Notes: generated from the letters alone by a model not told the origin. 64,000 nucleotides of DNA from Pedobacter chinensis (GCF_003339865.1 NZ_QPKV01000004.1:620001-684000), one strand, 5' to 3'; shown: positions 26,008 through 36,523, numbered from the stretch's first letter. Numbers and translations: made by a program.

Positions 26008-26598
26008 ATGCAGTTGTACAAAGATGATACTCAGGCAGCCACCGCACTCCACGCAGGAGAAATGCGTGCTCTGGAATATTTCTACAACAGCTATAAGCCT
26101 CTACTCTTTGGCTTTCTTTTGCCCTATTGTAAGGAATGTGCACTTGCCGACGAACTTATTCAGGATACCTTTTTGAGGTTCTGGGATTCAAGAAAAAAGA
26201 TAGATCCTGATAGAAATGTTAAAAACCTTTTGTTTACCATTGCCAAAAACCTGGCACTCGATCAGCTCAAGCGCATCAGACTCGAGCAGCACCATGCCGA
26301 AGAGGCCGGACTTGAGATACTCAGGGACAATAGTACCATGGAAGGAGTGATTTACTCGGATTATCAGAGGTGCCTTGTCGAAGTAATAAATAAAATGCCT
26401 GAACGCCACCGTCAGGTATTCTCTCTTTCCAGAAATCACCACCTGAGCAATGCCGAAATCTCAACAGAACTGAGTATCTCGGTAAAGACGGTGGAGAAAC
26501 ACATGACCGGAACCTTAAAGGCCATCCGGTCTTTCTTAAAGCAACATGACATCCTGATTTTTTTGATGGCTTTATTGGGTATTACCCTTCAGTTTTAG
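26008..26598 (+). CDS. ECF RNA polymerase sigma factor (FecI-like, Bacteroidota type)
   Basis: 196 residues. Region 2: ALEYFYNSYKPLLFGFLLPYCKE...ADELIQDTFLRFWDSRKKIDPDRNVKNLLFTIAKNLALDQL. Region 4: CLVEVINKMPERHRQVFSLSRNHHLSNAEISTELSISVKTVEKHMTGTLKAIRSFL. The hydrophobic C-terminal tail (ILIFLMALLGITLQF) is common in Bacteroidota ECF factors paired with FecR. It should direct transcription of the TonB-receptor locus at 27798. Confidence 0.9.
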   Translation: MQLYKDDTQAATALHAGEMRALEYFYNSYKPLLFGFLLPYCKECALADELIQDTFLRFWDSRKKIDPDRNVKNLLFTIAKNLALDQLKRIRLEQHHAEEAGLEILRDNSTMEGVIYSDYQRCLVEVINKMPERHRQVFSLSRNHHLSNAEISTELSISVKTVEKHMTGTLKAIRSFLKQHDILIFLMALLGITLQF

Positions 26599-26691
26599 GA
26601 CGTCATTCTACTAGCAAATTATTCTTTTTTGCATTTTTTTATTTTTTAGGGTAGGGTTCAGGTAGGTTTCATTCGTATAATCTGTATCAAT

Positions 26692-27714
26692 ATGGAAAAA
26701 TATCCGTTCGGAGAGGAAACCATCTCCCGTTTTTTTGAAGGAACCCTAAGTGAAGCACAGCATCAGCAGGTGCTGGATTGGCTCTCTGTGCAGAATAGTG
26801 ATGTATTGGAGGCATTTATGGATAGACAGCTGGAGATGCTGGAGATGGATCAATTTAAAACGGATCAGTCTGCGGTGGATTTTTCCTTTATCGAGTGGCG
26901 TATAATGAAGCGAAGAAATAAGGTAAACAAGTTAAGGACCTGGAGTATTGGCATAGCAGCTACAATGTTGCCCTTGGCATTTTTGTTTCTTTTCCTGGGA
27001 AAGGAGAGATCCAATAAGAACGTGGCAGATGTGGTCAGCACACAAAAGCAGCCTGATGGAAAATTTGAGCGAAGAAACAGTTCGCCGTCCATTCAGGATT
27101 TTTACCTGCCCGATTCAAGTGCTATCAGGCTTTATCCCGGCGCAACACTATCCTATACCTCTGCAAGTTTAAATGCCGAGCGTAAAGTTTATCTTTCTGG
27201 AAAGGCCTTTTTTGATGTGCGTCATATGGAAAAAAGACCTTTCACTGTTCATACCGGAACCCTGCGGACAGTGGTTTTGGGAACTTCCTTTTGGGTAGAT
27301 GCCAGCAATGGTTATAAACGGATACTCGTTAACGTGAAATCTGGTAAAGTAGGCGTAATCGAACAGGGAAAGCCTGCAATTTTCCTCTCGCCGAAGGAGA
27401 GCGCACTTTTTCAGTCAACGGGTGGATTGGTTAAACTGACACCGCCTGTTAAGGTAGGTACAAAGGTACCTGGGAAGATAGCACAATCCTCACTTGCCTT
27501 CAACCAGACGCCACTTAACACAGTAATCTCTGAACTGAGCGGGGCTTTTGGACGTGAAATTATTTATCAGCAGGGCGATAATGCTGAGGATGCCATGCCA
27601 GTGAGTTTAAATACAAAAGGAAAATCATTAAACGAAATATTAAAGGAGATCAAAACGCAAATACCAATAGATTATGAGATAAAACAAGACCGGATCATCA
27701 TTACCAGACAATAA
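26692..27714 (+). CDS. FecR-type anti-sigma factor
   Basis: 340 residues. The cytoplasmic N-terminus (ETISRFFEGTLSEAQHQQVLDWL) would bind the sigma factor; a single membrane segment spans about 85-104 (IGIAATMLPLAFLFLFLG). The periplasmic FecR domain (about 135-230: DSSAIRLYPGATLSY, KVYLSGKAFFDV, PFTVHTGTLRTVVLGTSFWVDA) and the DUF4974 tail (FNQTPLNTVISELSGAFGREI, ILKEIKTQIPIDYEI) follow. Classic partner of the sigma factor 93 bp upstream and of the receptor downstream: ligand-loaded receptor releases the sigma factor. Confidence 0.9.
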   Translation: MEKYPFGEETISRFFEGTLSEAQHQQVLDWLSVQNSDVLEAFMDRQLEMLEMDQFKTDQSAVDFSFIEWRIMKRRNKVNKLRTWSIGIAATMLPLAFLFLFLGKERSNKNVADVVSTQKQPDGKFERRNSSPSIQDFYLPDSSAIRLYPGATLSYTSASLNAERKVYLSGKAFFDVRHMEKRPFTVHTGTLRTVVLGTSFWVDASNGYKRILVNVKSGKVGVIEQGKPAIFLSPKESALFQSTGGLVKLTPPVKVGTKVPGKIAQSSLAFNQTPLNTVISELSGAFGREIIYQQGDNAEDAMPVSLNTKGKSLNEILKEIKTQIPIDYEIKQDRIIITRQ

Positions 27715-27720
27715 AAAAAA

Positions 27721-27745
27721 CCATGAGTGCTGAGAACACTCATGG
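27721..27745 (+). terminator. Hairpin after the fecR-type gene
   Basis: CCATGAGTG / CACTCATGG, 9-bp perfect stem with 7-nt loop, preceded by an A-run and followed by AACTTTTACC. It may terminate or attenuate transcription into the receptor gene, allowing separate control. Confidence 0.55.
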
Positions 27746-27797
27746 AACTTTTACCAAACAGTTGCCTGTATGGCATAAATACTAAAAGAATAAAAAT

Positions 27798-30700
27798 ATG
27801 AAAAAAAAATCTACATCGATAAAACAGATGTATCAATTTATGGCTGGTTGCATGCTTTTTTGTGCGTTGTTCATGAATTTTAGCAGTGCCTTGGCCCAGG
27901 GCAGTACCTCTTCAGGTATCAAGGGCTATGTTTTCGACAATTCAAATAATCCGATGGAAGGTGCAACCGTCGTTGCTATTCATCTGCCTACAAATGCAAA
28001 ATTTCAGACCCGTGTATCCGATAAAGGGAGCTTTAACCTTCAGAACCTTCCGGTTGGCGGGCCCTATACTATCGAGATCAGTCACGTCGGGGTGCAGAAA
28101 TATACAGAGGACAGGGTAACGCTCCCCTTAGGACAGGTATATTCGATGAAGGTTTTCCTGAATGGAGAGAACCAGCAGCTTAATACCGTTGAGGTAAAGA
28201 CCTCAAAGAACGCGGGCAGAAACCTTACCAAAACTGGAGCTTCGAAGAACATCAGCAGGAATGACATTGATAATTATCCTTCCCTCAACCGCTCCCTCTC
28301 TGATTATACCCGTTTCACGCCACAGTCCTCGGGTCTTTCATTCGGTGGACGCAACAACCGTTACAACAATATTCAGATAGATGGTTCACAGAATAATGAT
28401 ATTATGGGTTATGGAGTAGGTGGAGGGACGACTACGGGTGCGCCAGGTGGTCAGGCAGGTACCCAGCCCATCAGCCTGGATGCAATTGATGAGATTCAGG
28501 TTGTGCTCGCCCCATTCGATGTAAAGCAGGGCAGTTTTACCGGAGCAGGAATCAATGCAGTAACACGTAGGGGAAACAATGCCACTACCGGATCGGTTTA
28601 TACCTATGGCAAAAACCAGTCTCTGGTTGGCAAGAGTCCTGATGCGAACCGTAACAAATACAACAATTTCAGCGATTACCAATATGGTTTTCGTTTGGGA
28701 GGTCCGATTGTAAAAAATAAACTTTTTTACTTTGTTAATGCAGAGATCAGCAGAAGAAATGAGCCATTGCTTTATATGGCCAACAGGGGAACAGGTTCCT
28801 CTTCGGAATCATTGATCTCTGCTGATATTGCGAACCAGGTGGCAAATGTGCTGCGTAACACCTATAATTATGAACCTGGAATTTTGAAGGCATCACTAAG
28901 AATACCAATAGTGAAAAATTCTTTGCCAGGCTCGATTATCTGATCGATTCAAAGAACAGGCTTACCCTTCGGCACAATTATGTAGGTGCAAGACGAGATG
29001 ATATCAGCAATGGTATCAATGCACTACGATTTGAGAACAACAAATACATTCAGACCAGTAAGACCAATATTACCGTAGCCGAGCTCAATAGTTATATCTC
29101 GCCCAACCTGGTAAATAACCTGATTGTTGGTTACTCCAATGTGAGAGACAACAGGGAAATCCCCGGGGCCCCCTTTCCTCAGGTGCTTATTCAGCTTGGT
29201 GCTTCTGGAAGTATTACCGCAGGAACTGAAGGATATTCGCCATCTGCCAGGCAAACCCAAAACCTTTTTCAGTTGACTGACAACCTGGATTGGATCAAGG
29301 ATAACCACCACTTTACCTTTGGTACCCAGAATGAGTTTTTCAGGTTCAACAATTTATTTATCCAAAACATTTGGGGAAACTATACCTATAGCAGTCTCGC
29401 ATCCTTCCTGAACAACCAGGCACCTTCTGTTTATCAATTAACATATTCAAAGATTCCTGGCGAACAGATTCCAACCTCGATCTTCAGGGCCATGCAACTG
29501 GGTTTTTATGCGCAGGATGAATATACAGTTACCGAGGGGTTAAAGTTAACCGGCGGTTTAAGGATAGATATTCCGGTGTTCTTGGACAAGCCCCTGGCCA
29601 ATGCGCAGTTTGCCAATTCATTTGCCACCCAGGGGCTGGTAACCGATATGAAACCAAAATCACAGCTTTTGTTCTCGCCAAGACTAGGCTTCAACTGGGA
29701 TGTGCTTAAAGATGGTTCAACAATCCTTCGTGGTGGAACTGGAATATTTACCGGAAGACTTCCTTACGTTTGGTTGGGAAATGCTTATAACAACTCAGGG
29801 GTAGATCTTGGCCGCATCAATGCCACGGGAACAGCAACGGAGCCGATCCGTTTTTCAGGAGATGTAAACAATCAGCCCCGTACTTCAACAGTTGCCACTT
29901 CAGAGATTGACCTGACCGATAAGAACTTTAAGATGCCACAGGTTTGGAGATCAAACCTGGCCCTTGATCAGAAACTTGGACTTGGTTTCGTGGCGACCTT
30001 AGAGGGGATTTACGGCAAGGAGCTTAATGCACCGATCATTCAGGATTTAAACCTGGTGGAGCCTACCTCGAAGCTTGACGGCGATGGTAGGGATTTGTAT
30101 CCATCCGGCAATGCAAGATTGCGTTATCCGGAATATACAAACGTATTTTTGCTGACCAATACCAATAAAGGATATCAATATAGCTTAACAGCACAGGTTT
30201 CCCGGAATGTTGCTAAAGGGGTTTCGGGATCCATTGCCTATACCTATGCCCAGTCTAAAGATTTATCGAGCATGAACTCGACTATTGCCTCCACCAACTT
30301 CAGGAATAATACCATTGCAAATAATCCAAATACGCCCGCACTGACTTATTCTGACTGGAACCTTGACCACAGGATTATCGGAACCGTCTCTTACCGCATT
30401 GAATATTTAAAGCATATGGCCACAACCATAGGTATAGTTTATAACGGACAGTCTGGTTTACCATATACTTATAGGTTAAATTCAGATATTAACAATGATG
30501 GGCAAACCCAGAATGATGCCATGTATATCCCAAAATCAGCGGCGGATATTGTTCTTTTGCCTACCAATGCACAGGATACCAGAACACCTGCCCAGATCTA
30601 CGAGCAGTTGAATGCTTTTATTGAACAAGATCCTTATTTGAGTAAGCATAGAGGGGAATTTGCTGAGCGTAACGCTGCCAGAACTCCCTGGTCACATATC

Positions 30701-31021
30701 TTTGATCTGCATCTTGCTCAGGATTTTCACATCAGCTCGGGAACCCGTAAACATACGCTCCAGATTACCTTCGATGTGTTCAATGTCGGAAATCTGATCA
30801 ATAAGGATTGGGGACTGATAAAACTTCCTTCAATTACCACCGCTCAGTTACCTGCAACCTTGAGTGGCTCGATCTTAACCTTTAGGGGATTTGAGAACCC
30901 CGCAACTGCCGGGGGCAGAGCCAGAGCAACATACAGCTATAGCCCGGTAAACACTTCGTTTGTCAATGCTCCGTTTGACTCCCGATGGAGAGGACAACTT
31001 GGCGCAAGATATAGTTTTTAA
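27798..31021 (+). pseudogene. TonB-dependent receptor (Oar-like), split by one frameshift
   Basis: One receptor of about 1074 residues is spread over two frames. The first part (27798-28943) has a signal peptide (ALAQ), a carboxypeptidase-regulatory domain (IKGYVFDNSNNPMEGATVVA) and plug (RFTPQSSGLSFGGRNNRYNN, FDVKQGSFTGAGINAVTR). After NTYNYEPG the frame drifts to a stop, while the neighbouring frame continues with EGITKNTNSEKFFARLDY and the barrel to the final GQLGARYSF. A missing A near 28880 (GGAATTTT where GGAAATTTT restores PGNFEGITKN) explains it. It may be a true null allele, a phase-variable A/T run or an assembly error. Oar-like receptors move peptides or proteins across the outer membrane. 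Confidence 0.85.
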
Positions 31022-31028
31022 ATCTGTT

Positions 31029-31057
31029 AAAGGCTGGTCAATCATTGATCAGCCTTT
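31029..31057 (+). terminator. Terminator after the TonB receptor
   Basis: AAAGGCTG / CAGCCTTT outer arms with inner TCAAT / ATTGA pairs, followed by AAATTT, 8 bp after the stop codon. Confidence 0.75.
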
Positions 31058-31455
31058 AAATTTCTCTATTGTAGAGATTCGGCATATAGCTAAAATTCTT
31101 TGACCCCAATTTATAATAATTGGAAATTATCTGAAATGTGACTACTTATTTTCATGGAAAGTAATTCTCCCACTTTTGATGGTAAATTATTTACTCATTC
31201 GATCGCTGCGTGATTGCGAGTTGACCAATAAAAATATATGAAAGGTTTGCCGGAATGTGTTATTTTTGCGGGGATCGATAGATAGAACCCCATCCTGTTC
31301 CATTCTTTGAAGTGGTTTTTGGGTTGTGATCTGGCTTGCTTTTCATACTTTCTAACTTTCCAAAGTTTAACCGTATGTTTCTGTAACCTTGCCAACGGGA
31401 TAGTCAGTGTTTTTGTCAACGATCACCCAAAATATTTTTTAAACCATTTTAAAGC
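31058..31455. other. Intergenic region without a supported gene
   Basis: 398 bp. A 74-codon minus-strand ORF (31195-31419) has no recognisable features and poor coding character and is not called. No hairpin with a T-tract or recognisable RNA is visible. Confidence 0.4.
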
Positions 31456-31869
31456 ATGAAAAAAACACAATACTGGCTGGTCAAGTCAGAACCTTTTAAA
31501 TATAGCTGGGAAAAATTTAACCAGGACGGGCGTACCTTTTGGGATGGCGTTCGTAATTATCAGGCCCGTAACAACCTGAGAGAAATGAAGGAAGGTGATT
31601 TGGTTCTTTTTTATCACAGTAATGAAGGTAAAAATGTAGTCGGCATTGCAAAGGTGGTAAGAGAATTCTATCAAGATCCAACAACTGATGATACCAATTG
31701 GGTAGTGGTAGATTTATCACCGGTTGAAGCTTTAAAAAATCCGGTTTCTCTTGAACAAATTAAGGCCGAACCCAGTTTAGCAGATATTTCTCTGGTTCGT
31801 CAGGGCCGTTTATCGGTTATGCCTTTAAAAGCCGAAGAGTTTGATAAAATTTTGGAAATGGGAAGTTAA
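31456..31869 (+). CDS. EVE-domain (PUA-like fold) protein
   Basis: 137 residues, full length for a single EVE domain. It begins TQYWLVKSEPFKYSWEKF, then FWDGVRNYQARNNLREMKEGDLVLFYHSN, GKNVVGIAKVVREFYQDPT and the closing RQGRLSVMPLKAEEFDKIL. EVE domains have a hydrophobic pocket thought to read modified bases or nucleotides; cellular role in bacteria is not settled. It is a single gene with its own upstream region and no restriction or modification genes nearby. Confidence 0.88.
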   Translation: MKKTQYWLVKSEPFKYSWEKFNQDGRTFWDGVRNYQARNNLREMKEGDLVLFYHSNEGKNVVGIAKVVREFYQDPTTDDTNWVVVDLSPVEALKNPVSLEQIKAEPSLADISLVRQGRLSVMPLKAEEFDKILEMGS

Positions 31870-31897
31870 CAGTTAGCAGTTTTCAGTTAGCAGTTTT
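31870..31897. repeat. Two tandem 14-bp repeats behind the EVE gene
   Basis: CAGTTAGCAGTTTT is present twice head to tail, with partial matches on both sides (AACAGTTAGCAG, CAATTAG). Short sequences of this kind often lie between genes in Pedobacter-like genomes; no function is inferred. Confidence 0.6.
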
Positions 31898-31961
31898 CAA
31901 TTAGAGGTTCAGTTTTAATCAATTTTCTTTACAAGGAGATTTCATTTGGTTTAAACAATGT

Positions 31962-33149
31962 TTAAACAATCACTTCTTCAGTCTTTCTCTTACTTAGCGC
32001 TATTCCTAAAGTCATTACTAAACTAGAACCTAATACCACTAAGAATAAAAATGAAGTACCCACTTCGGGTATTTTCAGTGATTCGGGTAAATTGAAATAA
32101 AGCAATATACTGATCAGGCCACGCGGTGCGATATAAAGAATTGGGGCAATTTTCTCCTTCTTAAACACTTTCAGGAAAATTATTCTGACCACATAGATTG
32201 AAATTAAAATAAATAGTCCGTTAGCCAATATTGGAATGTTGTTGAGTTCATTTACATTCATGGTAAAGCCGAAAATCACAAAGAAAAAGGTGCGTAAAAT
32301 AAATGCACTTTCTGCAGATAGTTGATAAAGTTGCGATAAATCTGCAGATAGATTTTTGTACAAAAATATACCTCTGAACCAAACATTCTGAATCGTATCG
32401 GCATTGTTTAAAAATAAACCTGTGCTTAAAATGAGCACCAATGATGATAAGTGATAAGATTGACCAATCGCATATACTAAAATGAGTATTGAGATAATGA
32501 GAAAGAATTTAATGTGATGTACCAGTCTGCCCATGATATATAAAAGCACAATACAGGCAATTGCTGATAGTAGAATGATTAAAAAAGTGCTTAAGCCTAA
32601 CCCAATAACTGCAGATAGGTTTATGGAATGATTGGTAATGGCAAAATTGAAAATAATAATGCCCAGAATATCAGAGAATGAAGATTCGTAAATAACAAAT
32701 TCTTTATCTTTTTTGGTTAACGCTGCGGCCGATGGAATGGCAATCGCCGAGCTAATGACACTAAAAGGTATGGCATTGGTAATGCAGGTATACAAATTAT
32801 GATGTGAAATCTGATAAATAATGATTGTGATGAGCGTAATTGTTCCAAGCAAAATGGTTAATGCTGAAAGAAATGCACTCTTAATAATTTTATTTTTGTT
32901 CTGATCATATTTTAGTTCCAGTGAACCTTCAAATACAATCAAAATTAACCCAACGGTGCCCAAAGCTGGTAATATTGATAAGAAATTAAAGGTTTGAATG
33001 TTTAAATAACTGACTAGAAATTTTAGTCCGATTCCTAGCAGGAGCAACAGCAAAACCGATGGGATTTTGGTTTTACTCGCCACCAGGTCAAACAGATAAG
33101 AAAAAATTACTAATCCACTTAAAATAATAAGAATGGTATAAGTCGTCAT
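31962..33149 (-). CDS. Cation:proton antiporter (CPA family)
   Basis: 395 residues, about 12 hydrophobic segments throughout. It begins ILIILSGLVIFSYLFDLVASKTKIPSVLLLLLLGIGL, the CPA first-helix/loop pattern (LxxxTKIPxxLxLxxxG), and VGLILIVFEGSLEL matches the conserved FxxGLEL-type segment of helix 3. The core aspartate region is around YESSFSDILGIIIFNFA. It would exchange Na+ or K+ for H+ at the inner membrane. No C-terminal TrkA-N or universal-stress domain is present, so it is a short version. Single gene. Confidence 0.82.
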   Translation of the reverse strand: MTTYTILIILSGLVIFSYLFDLVASKTKIPSVLLLLLLGIGLKFLVSYLNIQTFNFLSILPALGTVGLILIVFEGSLELKYDQNKNKIIKSAFLSALTILLGTITLITIIIYQISHHNLYTCITNAIPFSVISSAIAIPSAAALTKKDKEFVIYESSFSDILGIIIFNFAITNHSINLSAVIGLGLSTFLIILLSAIACIVLLYIMGRLVHHIKFFLIISILILVYAIGQSYHLSSLVLILSTGLFLNNADTIQNVWFRGIFLYKNLSADLSQLYQLSAESAFILRTFFFVIFGFTMNVNELNNIPILANGLFILISIYVVRIIFLKVFKKEKIAPILYIAPRGLISILLYFNLPESLKIPEVGTSFLFLVVLGSSLVMTLGIALSKRKTEEVIV

Positions 33150-33216
33150 ATTTCAGTGCTGGTAAGCTACTAAAATAAAACAATCAATTTAAGCATGAAG
33201 GTAATTATTGTAAAAA

Positions 33217-33738
33217 TTATGCTTTAAAAAACAAGGCTTTGAGTTCACTGGCATCATCCGGACTCATTTTGCCACCCAAAACCAAACGCAATTGTCTGCG
33301 TCTTAATGCACCATTATAAAGATCAAATTCTTCAGGCGTTTCTGGTATTAGCTCAGGTACAGGAATCGTTCTTGCACTTTGATCAACCGCAACGAAAGTA
33401 TAATAAGCCTCATTGCTTTTTTGACGGGCGCCGCTTGGAATATTTTCAGCCCAAACATCTAAACGAACTTCTACTGATGTGTTAAATGCTCTTGTGACTT
33501 TTGCTTCAATAGTAATTACATCGCCCAGTTTAATCGGGTGTTTAAAAGAAACATTATCAACCGATGCGGTCACTACAATGCGGTTGCAGTGCTTTTGAGC
33601 CGAAATTGCCGCTGCAATATCCATCCAGTGCAGCAAACGGCCACCCATTAAATTATTAAGCGTATTGGTATCATTCGGTAATACCAACTCATTCATTATG
33701 GTAAAACTCTCTCTGGCAAATTTCTTTTTCAAGCTCAT
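33217..33738 (-). CDS. Acyl-CoA thioesterase, hotdog fold (YciA/BFIT type)
   Basis: About 173 residues from MSLKKKFA (an in-frame Met four codons upstream is possible). The hotdog helix LNNLMGGRLLHWMDIAAAISAQKHCNRIVVTASVDNVSFKHPIKLGDVITIEAKV contains the conserved (N)xxxx-GG-xLLxWMD catalytic helix with Asp and Asn. It continues SVEVRLDVWAENI and NEAYYTFVAVD. Cytosolic hydrolysis of acyl-CoA to free acid and CoA, probably hexameric. The C-terminal extension resembles that of Bacteroidota homologues. Confidence 0.85.
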   Translation of the reverse strand: MSLKKKFARESFTIMNELVLPNDTNTLNNLMGGRLLHWMDIAAAISAQKHCNRIVVTASVDNVSFKHPIKLGDVITIEAKVTRAFNTSVEVRLDVWAENIPSGARQKSNEAYYTFVAVDQSARTIPVPELIPETPEEFDLYNGALRRRQLRLVLGGKMSPDDASELKALFFKA

Positions 33739-33927
33739 ATTCAAGCGCAAAAGTAAGTAAAATTGTATTAAAATAGCTTTTGGTTATAATTGGGATAACA
33801 ATTATTCCAATTCGGATTTGCTAAGATTTCAAAATCAGGCAAAACCCATATTTCTCATTTATGGGTAACTTAGTTTTCTAAAAACAATTAAGATAATAGC
33901 ATGTTATCTTAGCTTAAAATCAAGTTA

Positions 33928-35418
33928 ATGCAAAATCAAACTATTATCCAGTATTTCCATTGGTATTATAATGAAGAACAGAATTTATGGACAAAAGTAA
34001 CTGAAGAGGCTGCTCATCTTAAAGAAATTGGTGTAACCAGTGTTTGGCTGCCACCTGCTTATAAGGGGAGTACTGGCGGTTATTCAGTTGGCTATGATGT
34101 TTATGATCTTTTTGATTTGGGAGAATTTGATCAGAAGGAAAGTGTAAATACACGTTATGGTTCAAAAGAAGAATATTTGAATGCCATTAAAGCACTTCAG
34201 GATCAAGGTATTTCAGTATTAGCTGATGTTGTTTTTAATCATAAGGCGGGTGGTGATGAGTTGGAAAAGATTCCGGTGCGTACAGTAAATCCCGATAATA
34301 GAACCGAATTTACGAGTGATGTTTTTGAGATAGAAGCCTGGACAAGATTTACATTTCCAGGCAGGGCAGGAAAATATTCGGCATTTATTTGGGATCATCA
34401 GTGTTTTAGCGGAGTAGATTGGGCGGAAGACTTAAAGGAAACTGCAATTTATTCTATCCAGAATTATGTAGGAGAGGGTTTTGAAAAAGTACCTTCAACT
34501 GAACTTGGAAATTATGATTATTTAATGTTCGATGATATTGATTACCGCAACAGGGCTGTGGTTGAGGAACTGAAATATTGGGGCGAATGGTTTGTCGAAA
34601 CAACCCATGTTGATGGATTTAGGTTGGATGCGGTAAAACATATCAATCCTGATTTTATTAAAGAATGGATTGACCATTTAACACAAAAATTTGATCGACA
34701 GTTTTTCATCGTTGCCGAAGACTGGAATGTCGAAAATACTGAATCGCAGGAAGAATATTTACGTTTAATGGATGGTAAAACGCAAATTTTTGATTCGTTA
34801 CTGCACCATAATTTTTTCCTGGCCAGTAAGGACGGAAATGGATTTGACATGAGAACCATATTCGATAATACCTTAATTTCCATCTCCCCTGAATTAACGG
34901 TTACTTTTGTTGATAATCATGATTCGCAACCTTTGCAGGCTTTGGAAAGCTATGTGGAGTTTTGGTTCAGGCCGATTGCTTATGCTATTATTTTATTAAG
35001 AGAGCAGGGAATTCCATGTTTATTTTTTCCGGACGTTTATGGGGGAATTTATGACGATCAAAATAATGAGGCAGAAGATGTACATGTTGAATTAGCCATT
35101 TTACCCGAAGTAGTAACCATGAGTAAAATCAGAAGTGATTTGTCTTATGGCGAGCAACGTGATTATTTTGATCATGAAAGTTGCGTCGGCTGGACAAGAG
35201 GTGGTGATGAGGAACATGAAAATAGCGGTATTGCTGTTATATTAAGCACTGGAGAAGAGGGCTATAAGCAAATGGAAATTGGGACAGATTTTGCAGGTAA
35301 AACTTTTATTGATGCTTTGCGGCGCAGAGAGCAAGAAATAGTAATTGATGAAAATGGTTGGGCAGAATTTCACTGTGATGCAGGTAATGTATCAGTCTGG
35401 ATTTTGAAAACGGAATAG
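33928..35418 (+). CDS. Alpha-amylase, GH13, cytoplasmic type
   Basis: 496 residues, no signal peptide, so intracellular. GH13 motifs in order: ADVVFNHKAGGD (region I), GFRLDAVKH (region II, nucleophile Asp234), IVAEDWN (region III, acid/base Glu264) and FVDNHDSQ (region IV, Asp332). It begins TIIQYFHWYYNEEQNLWTKV as in AmyS/SusG-like maltohexaose-type amylases and ends with a short beta domain (VSVWILKTE). It cleaves alpha-1,4-glucans such as glycogen or imported dextrins. Its last 78 bp belong to the tandemly amplified unit that follows. Confidence 0.92.
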   Translation: MQNQTIIQYFHWYYNEEQNLWTKVTEEAAHLKEIGVTSVWLPPAYKGSTGGYSVGYDVYDLFDLGEFDQKESVNTRYGSKEEYLNAIKALQDQGISVLADVVFNHKAGGDELEKIPVRTVNPDNRTEFTSDVFEIEAWTRFTFPGRAGKYSAFIWDHQCFSGVDWAEDLKETAIYSIQNYVGEGFEKVPSTELGNYDYLMFDDIDYRNRAVVEELKYWGEWFVETTHVDGFRLDAVKHINPDFIKEWIDHLTQKFDRQFFIVAEDWNVENTESQEEYLRLMDGKTQIFDSLLHHNFFLASKDGNGFDMRTIFDNTLISISPELTVTFVDNHDSQPLQALESYVEFWFRPIAYAIILLREQGIPCLFFPDVYGGIYDDQNNEAEDVHVELAILPEVVTMSKIRSDLSYGEQRDYFDHESCVGWTRGGDEEHENSGIAVILSTGEEGYKQMEIGTDFAGKTFIDALRRREQEIVIDENGWAEFHCDAGNVSVWILKTE

Positions 35419-36523
35419 AATTTTGATTTGAAACAGAAAAGCAGATTATTTGACCATTAAGAAGTTAAGGCCCGGATTGTTCTTAACTTCTTAATGGTAA
35501 CTTATTTGTAACTTGAATGGATGATCAGATGTCCCATCGCACTAATATCAATTATTGGTTTCAGGTCACCTAATTGGTTGCATTAACTAATCATTATTTA
35601 TAAAAAGGTATCTTCCTGGCGGTAGGCTGCAATTACAGCCAACTCACCTTCTTTACCACCTTTGGCGTTTCCATGTTCCATGCCCATTATACCCTTATAG
35701 CCCTTTTGGTGGAGGTGTTTGAATAGATTTTTGTAATTGATGAAAATGGTTGGGCAGAATTTCACTGTGATGCAGGTAATGTATCAGTCTGGATTTTGAA
35801 AACGGAATAGAATTTTGATTTGAAACAGAAAAGCAGATTATTTGATTATTAAGAAGTTAAGGACTGGCTTGTTCTTAACTTCTTAATGGTAACTTATTTG
35901 TAACTTGAATGGATGATCAGATGTCCCATTGCATTAATATCAATTATTGGTTTCAGACCACCTAATTGGTTGCATTAACTAATCATTATTTATAAAAAGG
36001 TATCTTCCTGGCGGTAGGCTGCAATTACAGCCAACTCACCTTCTTTACCACCTTTAGCATTTCCATGTTCCATGCCCATTATACCCTTATAGCCCTTTTG
36101 ATGGAGGTGTTTGAATAGATTTTTGTAATTGATGAAAATGGTTGGGCAGAATTTCACTGTGATGCAGGATGTATCAGTCTGGATTTTGAAAACGGAATAG
36201 AATTTTGATTTGAAACAGAAAAGTAGATTATTTGATCATTAAGAAGTTAAGGCCCGCCTTGTTCTTAACTTCTTAATGGTAAATTATTTGTAACTTGAAT
36301 GGATGATCAGATGTCCCATTGCATTAATATCAATTATTGGTTTCAGGCCACCTAATTGGTTGCATTAACTAATCATTATTTATAAAAAGGTATCTTCCTG
36401 GCGGTAGGCTGCAATTACAGCCAACTCACCTTCTTTACCACCTTTAGCATTTCCATGTTCCATGCCCATTATACCCTTATAGCCCTTTTGATGGAGGTGT
36501 TTGAATAGATTTTTGTAATTGAT
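35341..36523. repeat. Three tandem copies of a ~392-bp unit spanning amylase and isomerase 3' ends
   Basis: Copies begin at GTAATTGAT at 35341, 35733 and 36125, and the last is closed by GTAATTGAT at 36515-36523: unit lengths 392, 392 and 390 bp. Each unit contains the last codons and stop of the amylase, the intergenic hairpin, and the last ~140 bp of the minus-strand isomerase gene. GTAATTGAT occurs naturally in both genes (GAAATA-GTAATTGAT-GAAAATGG in amylase; TTTTT-GTAATTGAT-CTCGCC in isomerase), so a 9-bp microhomology joined them. The copies differ by several substitutions, and copy 3 has a 2-bp deletion (GCAGGATG against GCAGGTAATG). Confidence 0.95.
35454..35497. terminator. Bidirectional terminator between convergent amylase and isomerase genes (first copy)
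   Basis: Perfect 16-bp arms CCATTAAGAAGTTAAG / CTTAACTTCTTAATGG with a 12-nt loop. Copies with slightly decayed left arms lie at 35846-35889 (TTATTAAG start) and 36236-36279 (TCATTAAG start). The right arm is unchanged in all three, so a long inner stem is kept each time. Confidence 0.75.

Noticed and set aside
31195..31419. 74-codon minus-strand ORF
   Set aside because: No domain, signal or plausible ribosome binding site; probably chance.
35341..36523. CRISPR array
   Set aside because: Units of ~390 bp with no short repeats or spacers, and no cas genes; it is a tandem duplication of gene ends.
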